Shown here: piece after piece, positions 1 to 5,627 of the stretch | How positions within the stretch are numbered: the first letter of the stretch is position 1 | Layout of the letters: every line of letters begins with the position of its first letter | Source of the DNA: Acidimicrobiales bacterium | GTDB taxonomy: Bacteria; Actinomycetota; Acidimicrobiia; Acidimicrobiales; JABEUL01 | Assembly: GCA_027451605.1 (NCBI GenBank) | Contig: DAIDJA010000121.1 | Location: 1 to 6,048, forward strand | Reading direction: 5' to 3' | Length of the DNA: 6,048 bases | The notes under the pieces: generated by a model | What the model saw: the letters and a program-made list of their open reading frames with translations, nothing else | Told to the model about the DNA's origin: nothing | Database searches by the model: none | Translations under genes and position numbers: made by a program

Positions 1-325
1 TTCTATCGACAGTCTCAACTTGAGCTTCTACTTCAACAAAATCGTCTCCGAGTGTGAAGTTAATCGAAACTGAACCGACTAATAAGGGGTGGCATAATGG
101 TATTAAATCGGCACATCTTTTTGAAGCTTGTATTCCGGCAATTCTTGCAGCTGCCAGAACATCTCCCTTTGAAATTGCATTAGAAGCAACAAGGGACGTT
201 GTTTCCGGTTTCATGAAAATTTTTCCTTTGGCCAGGGCTTTACGGTGTGTCGGCTCTTTTGGAGTTACATCAACCATCTGAGCCCGCCCCAAGGGATCTA
301 TATGAGTTAGCTCGTTACTTGTCAC
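1..325 (-). CDS. moaC: Cyclic pyranopterin monophosphate synthase MoaC, N-terminal part
   Basis: MoaC converts the GTP-derived 3',8-cyclo intermediate made by MoaA into cyclic pyranopterin monophosphate, an early cytoplasmic step of molybdenum cofactor synthesis. The 108 visible codons read as a typical MoaC: LTHID at residues 6-10, GRAQMVDVT at 13-21, FMKPET at 37-42, KGDVLAAARIAGIQASK at 53-69 and DLIPLCHPL at 73-81. K53 and H79 align with the family's conserved active-site lysine and histidine (K51 and H77 in E. coli). About two thirds of a roughly 155-residue protein is present; the rest, with the C-terminal Asp/Lys catalytic pair, lies beyond the left edge. The start chosen is GTG at 325-323, just before the conserved LTHID block; no good Shine-Dalgarno precedes it and the frame stays open upstream to about 386, so the exact start is uncertain. 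The gene follows galU on the same strand after 140 bases. Confidence 0.93.
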   Translation of the reverse strand, partial: MTSNELTHIDPLGRAQMVDVTPKEPTHRKALAKGKIFMKPETTSLVASNAISKGDVLAAARIAGIQASKRCADLIPLCHPLLVGSVSINFTLGDDFVEVEAQVETVDR

Positions 326-465
326 GGTATCAAGTTTAATGAAATTTTTAATTGAATTCGCTACGAGGGTATATTTATTTAGTTTTTAAAATTTTGCCGC
401 ATAAAATAAGCCGGTAATCTGTCTACCTTCGACATAGATCACATTGAAGCGTTGGGTCCGCTTTA

Positions 466-1341
466 TTAAAGGTATTTATCGGATAATTCTTTTAAAATAA
501 CTAAGAAGTCTTCTCTAAGGTCGGATCTGTTTAAGGCAAATTCAAAATTCGTTCGGAGGTAATCTACTTTATTGCCGATGTCATAGCGACCGCTTGTAAA
601 CACATAGCCGAGCACCTCACTATTCTCAAGATATGACGATATTGCATCGGTAAGTTGAAGCTCTCCCATTTTTCCCGGTTTAAGCTCTGCTAAATAACTA
701 AATATATCCGAATTGAAAATATATCGTCCCATAATTGCCAAATTTGATGGAGCTGTTCGCAGATCCGGTTTTTCAACAACGCTGGTTATCCTGACGACAT
801 TCGAATCATCAGTTTTTTCAAATCCAACACAGCCGTAAAGTGAAATCTCATCTTGACTTACTTCTTTTAGTGCCAGAATTGCCGATCCGGTTTTACTGTG
901 AATCTCCGACATTTCTCTAAGCACTGTAGATTCTGGTGCCATCAGATCGTCAGCTAATAATACGACAAATGAGTCATTTGCTACGTAACTTTGTGAAATT
1001 AATATTGCATTCCCAAGTCCCAACGGCTCGGGTTGCCTGGCAAAATAAAAATTTGCCAATTCGGAAATTTCAATCACCCCATTGAGTTCGTCTAGTTTAT
1101 TGGCTCGTTTCAAATAATGTTCCAGTTCAAATGATCGGTCAAAATGATCAGCCAATGAACGCTTCCCTCGTCCCGTTATAATTAATATGTTATTTATTCC
1201 TGCCCCGATCGCTTCTTCGACTACATACTGAATTGCGGGTTTGTCTACTACGGGCAACATTTCTTTGGGCTGAGCCTTAGTTGCAGGTAAAAACCTCGTT
1301 CCCAATCCCGCTGCCGGGATAACCGCTTTTGAAAGTTTCAT
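466..1341 (-). CDS. galU: UTP-glucose-1-phosphate uridylyltransferase
   Basis: This enzyme makes UDP-glucose from UTP and glucose-1-phosphate in the cytoplasm, supplying glycosyl donors for polysaccharides, glycolipids and trehalose/glycogen-type pathways. It is 291 residues, the usual bacterial GalU length. Visible landmarks are the nucleotide-binding signature AAGLGTRFLPATKAQPKEML (10-29), VVDKPAIQYVVEEA (31-44), RQPEPLGLGNAI (102-113), the metal-binding LLADDL (128-133), VEKP (189-192), GRY (205-207), GELQLTDAI (226-234) and GRYDIGNK (251-258). The set distinguishes it from RmlA-type thymidylyltransferases. The ATG at 1341 fits the conserved N terminus; a weak GGA lies 9 bases upstream. 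It is divergent from the fmdB-like gene and precedes moaC. In many actinobacteria moeA/glp sits between or next to galU and moaC, but it is absent here. Confidence 0.97.
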   Translation of the reverse strand: MKLSKAVIPAAGLGTRFLPATKAQPKEMLPVVDKPAIQYVVEEAIGAGINNILIITGRGKRSLADHFDRSFELEHYLKRANKLDELNGVIEISELANFYFARQPEPLGLGNAILISQSYVANDSFVVLLADDLMAPESTVLREMSEIHSKTGSAILALKEVSQDEISLYGCVGFEKTDDSNVVRITSVVEKPDLRTAPSNLAIMGRYIFNSDIFSYLAELKPGKMGELQLTDAISSYLENSEVLGYVFTSGRYDIGNKVDYLRTNFEFALNRSDLREDFLVILKELSDKYL

Positions 1342-1538
1342 TTAATGATTTCCAAATTCTTGACTCAAGGCGACCTTAAAACAGCCGGCAATAATAATGT
1401 CACTATAATTTTATCGAGTCCGACTAATAATATTATTGTTCAGCGTTTTTTAACTAAGTGCGACCATAGTTATTGGAACGACCATTGTATATTTATTGTA
1501 CAATAAACATATACAAAACAATTATTTGGGAGAAAACG
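1342..1538. promoter_or_regulatory. Divergent galU / fmdB-like intergenic control region
   Basis: This 197-base spacer must hold the promoters of both divergent genes. It is AT-rich and has three self-complementary elements: CTTGACTCAAG (1359-1369), AATAATATTATT (1426-1437) and the strong palindrome at 1492-1507. A TATAAT hexamer sits at 1404-1409 on the plus strand, and TATAGT reads out on the minus strand at about the same place, facing galU. I found no well-spaced -35 partner for either, so promoter assignment remains tentative. Confidence 0.5.
1488..1511. promoter_or_regulatory. Candidate operator: near-perfect palindrome upstream of fmdB-like gene
   Basis: TTTATTGTACAATAAA at 1492-1507 is a perfect 16-bp palindrome. 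Pairing resumes beyond one mismatched position (1491/1508) for three more pairs, giving 23 of the 24 bases 1488-1511 in symmetric register apart from that one pair. It contains TACAAT at 1499-1504, a good -10 hexamer, and ends 27 bases before the fmdB-like start codon. A dimeric repressor site over a promoter is the natural reading, but the regulator is unknown and no convincing -35 box was found. Confidence 0.45.
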
Positions 1539-1901
1539 ATGCCTGTATACGAATATCAGTGTAAACAATGTAACTTTCGTTTTGATCAAAGCCAACAATT
1601 TAATGAGCCTCCGTTGCTAATGTGCCCTAACTGTGGCAAAGAATCTCTCAAAAAAGTTTTTTCGGCAGTTGGAATAGTCTTCAAGGGAAGCGGATTTTAT
1701 AAAAATGATTCGCGCAGTCAAACCGGATCAGCTTCCACTCAGTCCAAAGTACCGACAACTGATTCCGTGGTTTCCGGAGACGTCCAAAAGCAAGGCGGCG
1801 GCGAAGTTGCCACACAAACTCAAAGTCCGGCTCCCTCAAGTACGGCGAGTGACTCCAAGAGCACATCGAGTGACCTTGCCACTTCTTCTCCGAAAGAATA
1901 A
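1539..1901 (+). CDS. FmdB-family zinc-ribbon protein with Ser/Thr-rich tail
   Basis: The protein is 120 residues. The N terminus MPVYEYQCKQCNFRFD and the CPNC at 29-32 form the FmdB/CxxC_CxxC_SSSS zinc ribbon, with metal ligands C8, C11, C29 and C32. KVFSAVGIVFKGSGFY (about 39-54) is the usual closing segment of this family. From about residue 58 the chain is low-complexity, rich in Ser, Thr, Gln and Lys, and probably disordered. The ATG at 1539 is preferred over an upstream in-frame ATG at 1473 because GGGAG lies at 1528-1532 with a 6-base spacer and the family begins MPxYEY. Family members have been linked to amidase/formamidase regulation. The mycobacterial relative Rv0991c, also near galU, has been described as a redox-regulated chaperone; whether that applies here is inference. 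Confidence 0.88.
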   Translation: MPVYEYQCKQCNFRFDQSQQFNEPPLLMCPNCGKESLKKVFSAVGIVFKGSGFYKNDSRSQTGSASTQSKVPTTDSVVSGDVQKQGGGEVATQTQSPAPSSTASDSKSTSSDLATSSPKE

Positions 1902-2096
1902 AAAAGAATATATTAGATTTATAAAGGCTTTATGGATATATTTATATCAAAAAGCGTGGGAGGAATCTTAATTTATACTTCATGCACAAAATTACCTTAA
2001 TCTATTGTTTAATAGCCTGTTGATTTAATTTTGTGAGCAGAATTCACACGCGAAAATAAAGGTTATCTGTATTCATGATAGCCTCTGAGGATAAGC

Positions 2097-2129
2097 AATC
2101 AATAAAAACGATCTATTAATCAATAAAAA
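2097..2129. repeat. Two-copy 12-base direct repeat, 21-base period
   Basis: AATCAATAAAAA occurs exactly at 2097-2108 and again at 2118-2129. The start-to-start distance is 21 bases, two DNA helical turns, which would place both copies on the same face. Each copy ends in an A-tract, so intrinsic bending is possible. In such AT-rich DNA chance remains a fair explanation. Confidence 0.5.
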
Positions 2130-2279
2130 ATTTAAAAAAAAATTATAATTTTCACTGGACAAATAAACCTGTTTAATGATAAAGTTAATATTGCAGTTAA
2201 CGATTATCCTATCGTAATGAAAACTGTTAAACGCAACAGCCAGTAATAAACGAGTCGGCAACAAATTAGATTGGGCATT

Positions 2280-2296
2280 TTGGTTACAAGAACCAA
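2280..2296. repeat. Short hairpin TTGGTT/AACCAA
   Basis: A perfect 6-base inverted repeat with a 5-base loop (ACAAG) lies about 140 bases before whiB. No T-run follows on the plus strand, so it is not a Rho-independent terminator. Its role is unknown. Confidence 0.4.
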
Positions 2297-2347
2297 CTTA
2301 TTACCTTAAATCTGTAATTTTGTCTGTATGGATAAGAAAATGCGTTA

Positions 2348-2376
2348 AAGGTAAAATTTCAATGCAAATTTACCTT
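2348..2376. promoter_or_regulatory. Inverted repeat / hairpin upstream of whiB
   Basis: AAGGTAAAATTT (2348-2359) pairs with AAATTTACCTT (2366-2376) around a 6-base loop, with a single bulged A. It lies 59 bases before the whiB start codon. It is long enough to be an operator for a dimeric regulator or, if transcribed, a leader stem-loop. No T-run follows, which argues against a terminator. Confidence 0.45.
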
Positions 2377-2435
2377 GGTGAATAACGAGTTAACTGTAGA
2401 AGAATTGTAAGAAACTATATATTAATTGGAAAGCT

Positions 2436-2687
2436 ATGAGAAAAACTCAAGTAAATCCTGCTTGGAGAGTAAAAGCGGCTTGTAAGGGTCTGGAGCCCGA
2501 CATATTTTATCCGGAGCCCGACGATGATGAGGGTGCGATTGAAGCTAAGGCAATATGCGGACAATGTCCCGTAAAAGAACTGTGTCTTGAGCATGCTTTG
2601 ACCTATCGCGAAAAAGACGGGGTTTGGGGCGGAGCTACAGAGCGTGAACGCAGAAGAATCTTAAGACAAAGAAGAAAATCGGCCTAG
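2436..2687 (+). CDS. WhiB-family iron-sulfur transcriptional regulator
   Basis: WhiB-like proteins bind a [4Fe-4S] cluster through four cysteines and control transcription, often with the principal sigma factor, in response to redox, nitric oxide or developmental cues. This 83-residue protein has the full pattern: C16, C41-x2-C44 and C50, with CGQCPVKELC at 41-50. The helical turn GVWGG follows at 62-66, then a basic C terminus (ERERRRILRQRRK, 69-81) typical of DNA contact. The acidic PEPDDDE segment (26-32) lies between the first cysteine and the CxxC. ATG at 2436 has GGA at 2428-2430 in front, and no longer in-frame start is needed for the family. The gene stands alone between a long leader and its own terminator. 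Assignment to a subclass (WhiB1, WhiB2 or other) is not secure. Confidence 0.96.
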   Translation: MRKTQVNPAWRVKAACKGLEPDIFYPEPDDDEGAIEAKAICGQCPVKELCLEHALTYREKDGVWGGATERERRRILRQRRKSA

Positions 2688-2775
2688 CCGAAATTTTTCA
2701 TTAATCTCCGATCGTACTTATATGAAGGTCAATATTTGAGCGGTAATATAATTCAATTCGGATAAGGTTGAAATT

Positions 2776-2807
2776 TAAAAAATGGCCCCATAGTGGGTCA
2801 TTTTTTA
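2776..2807 (+). terminator. Rho-independent terminator after whiB
   Basis: AATGGCCC (2781-2788) pairs with GGGTCATT (2795-2802) through one G-T wobble, around the 6-base loop CATAGT. A run of six T follows (2801-2806). The matching A-run at 2777-2782 extends the stem and means the structure could also work on the minus strand. It starts about 90 bases past the whiB stop. Confidence 0.85.
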
Positions 2808-2828
2808 GTTCACTTTTAATATTGTTAA

Positions 2829-2859
2829 TTAACCGGCAGGTTAGAGTTCTGCCTGTTAA
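2829..2859. promoter_or_regulatory. Eleven-base-pair imperfect stem-loop or operator
   Basis: TTAACCGGCAG (2829-2839) and CTGCCTGTTAA (2849-2859) are complementary at 10 of 11 positions, the exception being C2834/T2854, with a 9-base loop. No T-run follows. It sits between the whiB terminator and the acyl-CoA dehydrogenase, 174 bases upstream of the latter. An operator for a TetR/FadR-like regulator is plausible by position, but that is only inference. Confidence 0.45.
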
Positions 2860-3033
2860 ACCATGGGTATTTAACCTTACTATTCGGGCTTATCGATCGG
2901 AAGTTTAGCTTTAGAATAGTAAATCAATAACTTAAGTTAAAATGTTTAGATCAGTTACTGTTGCCGAAGCTATTGTTTTGATTGACGGTAGCGACAAATT
3001 TTAAAGTCCTATAGATATAAAAAGGTAAACCAA

Positions 3034-4203
3034 GTGGAATTTGACTTAAGCGATGATCTGTTGGATCTACAGAGGGTGGTACGAAAATTAAGCCGGGATA
3101 AAATAAAACCCCGGGCACGCGAAATTGATTTGACACATGAATATCCCCAAGATATATTTGACGCTTTTAAACAAGCAGATCTTTTAGGGCTTTGCATACC
3201 CGAAGAATATGGCGGTTCAGGAGCGGGAATATTGGGTCTGACCATCGCGATAGAAGAAGTAGCAAAATATTCCAACACGGCGGCATTGATGCTTTTACTT
3301 ACCAGACTGCCGACCGGACCCATCATGATAGCCGGCAACGATGAACAAAAGAGGAGATTTTTGCCGGGGATAGCGTCGGGTGCTAGCAGAGCGTCATTTG
3401 GACTTTCGGAGCCACAGGCCGGAAGTGATGTTGTGGGGATGATGACAAAGGCAACAGCCGATTCCGACGGAGGTTGGATTCTGAATGGTACAAAATGTTG
3501 GATGTCCGGAGTGGCCCAAGCAGATTGGTACACTGTTTTTGCCAAAACCGGCGAAGTCACTTCCAGAAAACATGATTCAATATCGGCATTTATTGTTGAA
3601 CGCAATTTTGCCGGTGTGCAAGTAGGTCGATTGGATAAGAAGATGGGGGTCAAAGGAGTAGATACCGGCGAGCTTATCTTAAGTGAAGTAAAGGTTCCCA
3701 AAGAGAACGTTATTGGCGAGATCGGTGGATTCAGACTTGCTATGCTGGGCTTAAATTCCATGAGACCGATTGTGGCTGCCAGAGGAATCGGTCTGGCCGA
3801 AGGAGCGCTTATGTATGCCACAGCCTATGCCAAAGAGAGAATGGCATTTTCCAAGCCATTGACTGAGAATCAGGGGATTCAGTGGGAAATCGCTAAGCTG
3901 GCCACCGAAATTGAAGCTGCCAGACTTTTGACCTATCGTGCCGCAGATTATGCGGATAAAAATCGTTACACCAAAGAGTGGGTGCCATATCTTTCGATGG
4001 CAAAATATTATGCAACCGAACTTGCGGTCAGAGCATCGTCGATGGCGGTTCAGATGCTAGGCGCTGCCGGTTATATGGAAGATCACTTGACCGAACTTTA
4101 CTATAGGGATGCCAAACAGCTGACAATAGTCGAAGGTACTTCTCAAATTCAGCTTAGTTTAATCGCCAGAGGCGTATTGGACGAGGATCTATGGTGGGAT
4201 TAA
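3034..4203 (+). CDS. Acyl-CoA dehydrogenase
   Basis: A 389-residue flavoprotein of the acyl-CoA dehydrogenase family, which oxidises an acyl-CoA to the trans-2-enoyl-CoA and passes electrons to electron-transfer flavoprotein in the cytoplasm. Length is standard for the short/medium-chain type. The N-terminal helical domain is followed by the signature LSEPQAGSD (124-132), the middle beta domain (about 120-225), ERMAFSKPLTENQGIQ (268-283) with flavin-contacting R269, and QMLGAAGYMED (340-350). The C-terminal signature ends in IVEGTSQIQ, where E367 matches the catalytic glutamate. The GTG start at 3034 has AAAGG at 3021-3025 with an 8-base spacer. The segment after the catalytic motif reads LSLIARGV instead of the usual RxxIAR form, and the chain ends DEDLWWD, so it is a somewhat divergent member. 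The substrate cannot be told from sequence. Its stop codon abuts the trpD start. Confidence 0.95.
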   Translation: MEFDLSDDLLDLQRVVRKLSRDKIKPRAREIDLTHEYPQDIFDAFKQADLLGLCIPEEYGGSGAGILGLTIAIEEVAKYSNTAALMLLLTRLPTGPIMIAGNDEQKRRFLPGIASGASRASFGLSEPQAGSDVVGMMTKATADSDGGWILNGTKCWMSGVAQADWYTVFAKTGEVTSRKHDSISAFIVERNFAGVQVGRLDKKMGVKGVDTGELILSEVKVPKENVIGEIGGFRLAMLGLNSMRPIVAARGIGLAEGALMYATAYAKERMAFSKPLTENQGIQWEIAKLATEIEAARLLTYRAADYADKNRYTKEWVPYLSMAKYYATELAVRASSMAVQMLGAAGYMEDHLTELYYRDAKQLTIVEGTSQIQLSLIARGVLDEDLWWD

Positions 4204-5259
4204 ATGGCTGACAACTCATGGCAAAATATTTTTAATAAGTTGGTTCTTAATCTGGACTTATCCGAAGAAGAAGCCATTTGGGCGATGGATTCAATGCTTG
4301 AAGGTAAAGCTACAGACAGCCAACTGGGAGCATTTTTAATCGGCTTAAAAGCCAAAGGAGAAACTCCTTTGGAACTGACAGGATTTTTGAAGTCTATTAT
4401 TGACAAAAGCATAAAGTGCGATTATGAAGAACCGGATAAACTGTTGGATACCTGCGGAACCGGAGGTGATCGATCCGGGACATTTAATATTTCTACCGCT
4501 GCGGCATTGATACTTGCAGGGTGTGGAGTTAAAGTTGCTAAACACGGCAATAGAGCGGCAACGTCAAAATCCGGATCAGCCGATGTTTTGGAAGCATTGG
4601 GGGTGGCAATTGATTTGGGTCCCAGCGGAGTTAAACAATGTATCGATAAGGCTAATATAGGGTTCTTTCTCGCCCAAAAATATCATCCTGCCTTTAAAAA
4701 TGTAGGAGCCGTACGAAAAGAACTGGGCATTCCGACGGCATTTAATATGTTGGGTCCGATGGCAAACCCGGCCAGGGCATCGAATCAACTTATAGGAGTA
4801 ACTTCAGAAGTAATTGCAGAAAAGATAAGGGATGTTTTGGGGATGATGGGCACCAAAAGGGCCCTAATTGTTACTTCAAAAGACGGCTTGGATGAAATAT
4901 CGACGGTAGATATAACCAAAGTTTTTACTCTGTCTACAATTAAGGGATTTGTGGAAAAATCATCTTTTGAGATTGACCCGCTTAAGTATGGTTTTAAAGC
5001 GCCAAGCAGAAGCGATCTAGTGGGAGGATCTCCATCCGAAAATGCGGAGATTGTCCTGGATATTTTGCGTGGGGCAAAAGGTCCGCATCGTGATGTCGTC
5101 GTCTTGAATTCCGCTGCCGGGCTGTCTATCGTAAAAAAAGCAGAAGAAATTGAAGACGGAATTCAATTGGCTGAAGATTCTATTGACAGTGGACGCGCCC
5201 TAGAGGCGCTGAATACTCTCATAAGAATTTCCAATGAAGAACACTCTAAAGAGAACTGA
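4204..5259 (+). CDS. trpD: Anthranilate phosphoribosyltransferase
   Basis: TrpD joins anthranilate to PRPP, giving phosphoribosyl-anthranilate, the second step of tryptophan synthesis. The 351-residue protein has the full class signature: DTCGTGGDRSGTFNIST (82-98) for PRPP/Mg binding, KHGNRAATSKSGSADVLEALG from 113, HPAFKNVGAVRKELG (161-175) with R171 in the anthranilate site, FNMLGPMANPA (180-190) and DGLDEIS (227-233), whose D230/E231 pair is the metal site. These motifs distinguish it from the YbiB-like TrpD2 branch and from thymidine/pyrimidine phosphorylases. ATG at 4204 follows the preceding TAA directly; GGTGGGA at 4193-4199 inside the upstream gene is the likely ribosome site. It is an orphan here, with no other trp gene in view, and is expected to share a transcript with the acyl-CoA dehydrogenase. 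No terminator was recognised immediately after it. Confidence 0.96.
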   Translation: MADNSWQNIFNKLVLNLDLSEEEAIWAMDSMLEGKATDSQLGAFLIGLKAKGETPLELTGFLKSIIDKSIKCDYEEPDKLLDTCGTGGDRSGTFNISTAAALILAGCGVKVAKHGNRAATSKSGSADVLEALGVAIDLGPSGVKQCIDKANIGFFLAQKYHPAFKNVGAVRKELGIPTAFNMLGPMANPARASNQLIGVTSEVIAEKIRDVLGMMGTKRALIVTSKDGLDEISTVDITKVFTLSTIKGFVEKSSFEIDPLKYGFKAPSRSDLVGGSPSENAEIVLDILRGAKGPHRDVVVLNSAAGLSIVKKAEEIEDGIQLAEDSIDSGRALEALNTLIRISNEEHSKEN

Positions 5260-5627
5260 CCAACCGGCATTAAGTAGTATTTTTGAGGTTAGACAAAAAA
5301 GGCCGTCGAAAATCTTGAAATTACAGTCGTTATTTCTTTAGAAAGTAGCCCAAACATTATTGGTAATTAGATGAGATATTTTTTAAAACAGTGATTAAAC
5401 TTGCGCTTATTGCAAGGCTAACTAAATCGAACTATGATAAAGTGTGTAATAATATCGTGGGACATGGTTAACTTGTCCAAAAAATTGCGGTTGTTAATAC
5501 ATTCAAAATAGCCAATTATTTTTGACATAAATTAATAATCATTTAATTTGAATTGTAATTCAACCGAACTTAAATGTTAGACTTAATTTGTCATTGGAAC
5601 TGTTTTTGTCAAGGAGAATGTACGTAG
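5260..5627. other. Spacer between trpD and binding-protein gene
   Basis: These 368 AT-rich bases contain no convincing gene. Visible elements are a TTTCT/AGAAA mini-hairpin (5333-5344), a GGACA/TGTCC inverted repeat with a 9-base loop (5460-5478), a TTGACA hexamer (5522-5527) and the TTGAATT/AATTCAA palindrome (5548-5563). A 26-codon frame from GTG at 5391 to a TAA at 5469-5471 has no ribosome site and resembles no protein I know. No clear Rho-independent terminator for trpD was seen. Confidence 0.5.
5522..5563 (+). promoter_or_regulatory. Candidate promoter with overlapping palindromic operator
   Basis: TTGACA at 5522-5527 is a perfect -35 hexamer. Sixteen bases on, TAATTT at 5544-5549 is a weak -10 candidate. 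The palindrome TTGAATT-GT-AATTCAA (5548-5563, 7-base arms, 2-base centre) overlaps the -10 and the predicted start of transcription. That would suit a repressor controlling the downstream binding-protein gene. The weak -10 keeps confidence moderate. Confidence 0.4.

Larger units (their letters stand above)
1902..2435. other. Long AT-rich spacer between fmdB-like gene and whiB
   Basis: No convincing gene, tRNA or known RNA was recognised in these 534 bases. The stretch is much more AT-rich than the flanking genes. It holds a spaced inverted repeat TGTGA-N7-TCACA (2032-2048), a 12-base direct repeat AATCAATAAAAA (2097-2108 and 2118-2129), a CTGTT/AACAG hairpin (2224-2239), a TTGGTT/AACCAA hairpin (2280-2296) and a longer inverted repeat at 2348-2376. 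TTACCTTAA occurs at 1992-2000 and 2301-2309. CAGTTAAC occurs at 2194-2201 and in reverse orientation at 2389-2396. A long regulated leader for whiB or an unannotated small RNA are both possible. Confidence 0.5.
2688..3033. other. Spacer between whiB and acyl-CoA dehydrogenase
   Basis: This 346-base spacer holds no convincing gene. It contains the whiB terminator (2777-2807), a GTTAATTAAC palindrome (2824-2833) running into the stem-loop at 2829-2859, and a TAACTTAAGTTA palindrome (2928-2939). TAGAAT at 2912-2917 is the best -10-like hexamer for the downstream operon but has no good -35 partner. A 20-codon frame from ATG at 2942 to the stop at 3002-3004 has no clear ribosome site. Confidence 0.5.

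Noticed and set aside
54..281. 75-codon plus-strand frame at the left edge
   Set aside because: It is antisense to moaC, whose motifs are unmistakable on the minus strand.
1473..1538. Upstream ATG extending the fmdB-like protein by 22 residues
   Set aside because: The extension overlaps the palindrome, lacks a ribosome site and is not part of the family's conserved MPxYEY start.
2032..2048. TGTGA-N7-TCACA as a CRP-like site
   Set aside because: The classical spacer is 6 bases, and there is no other evidence of CRP control; kept only as a minor inverted repeat.
2073..2264. 63-codon minus-strand frame in the spacer before whiB
   Set aside because: Rich in Phe, Leu, Asn and Ile as expected for translated AT-rich noncoding DNA, with no recognisable domain.
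2829..2880. tRNA-like segment around GGTTAGAGTTC
   Set aside because: It does not fold as a cloverleaf; the proper acceptor stem and T-arm are absent.
2942..3004. 20-codon frame upstream of the acyl-CoA dehydrogenase, considered as a leader peptide
   Set aside because: No good ribosome site, no run of a regulatory amino acid and no attenuator-like hairpin with a T-run behind it.
3009..3821. 270-codon minus-strand frame antisense to the acyl-CoA dehydrogenase
   Set aside because: It lies opposite a clearly identified enzyme with intact motifs, its translation resembles no family and is rich in Pro, Ser and Thr as expected for an antisense shadow.
5391..5471. 26-codon GTG-started frame after trpD
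   Set aside because: No Shine-Dalgarno, no resemblance to a known small protein, and the length is expected by chance.
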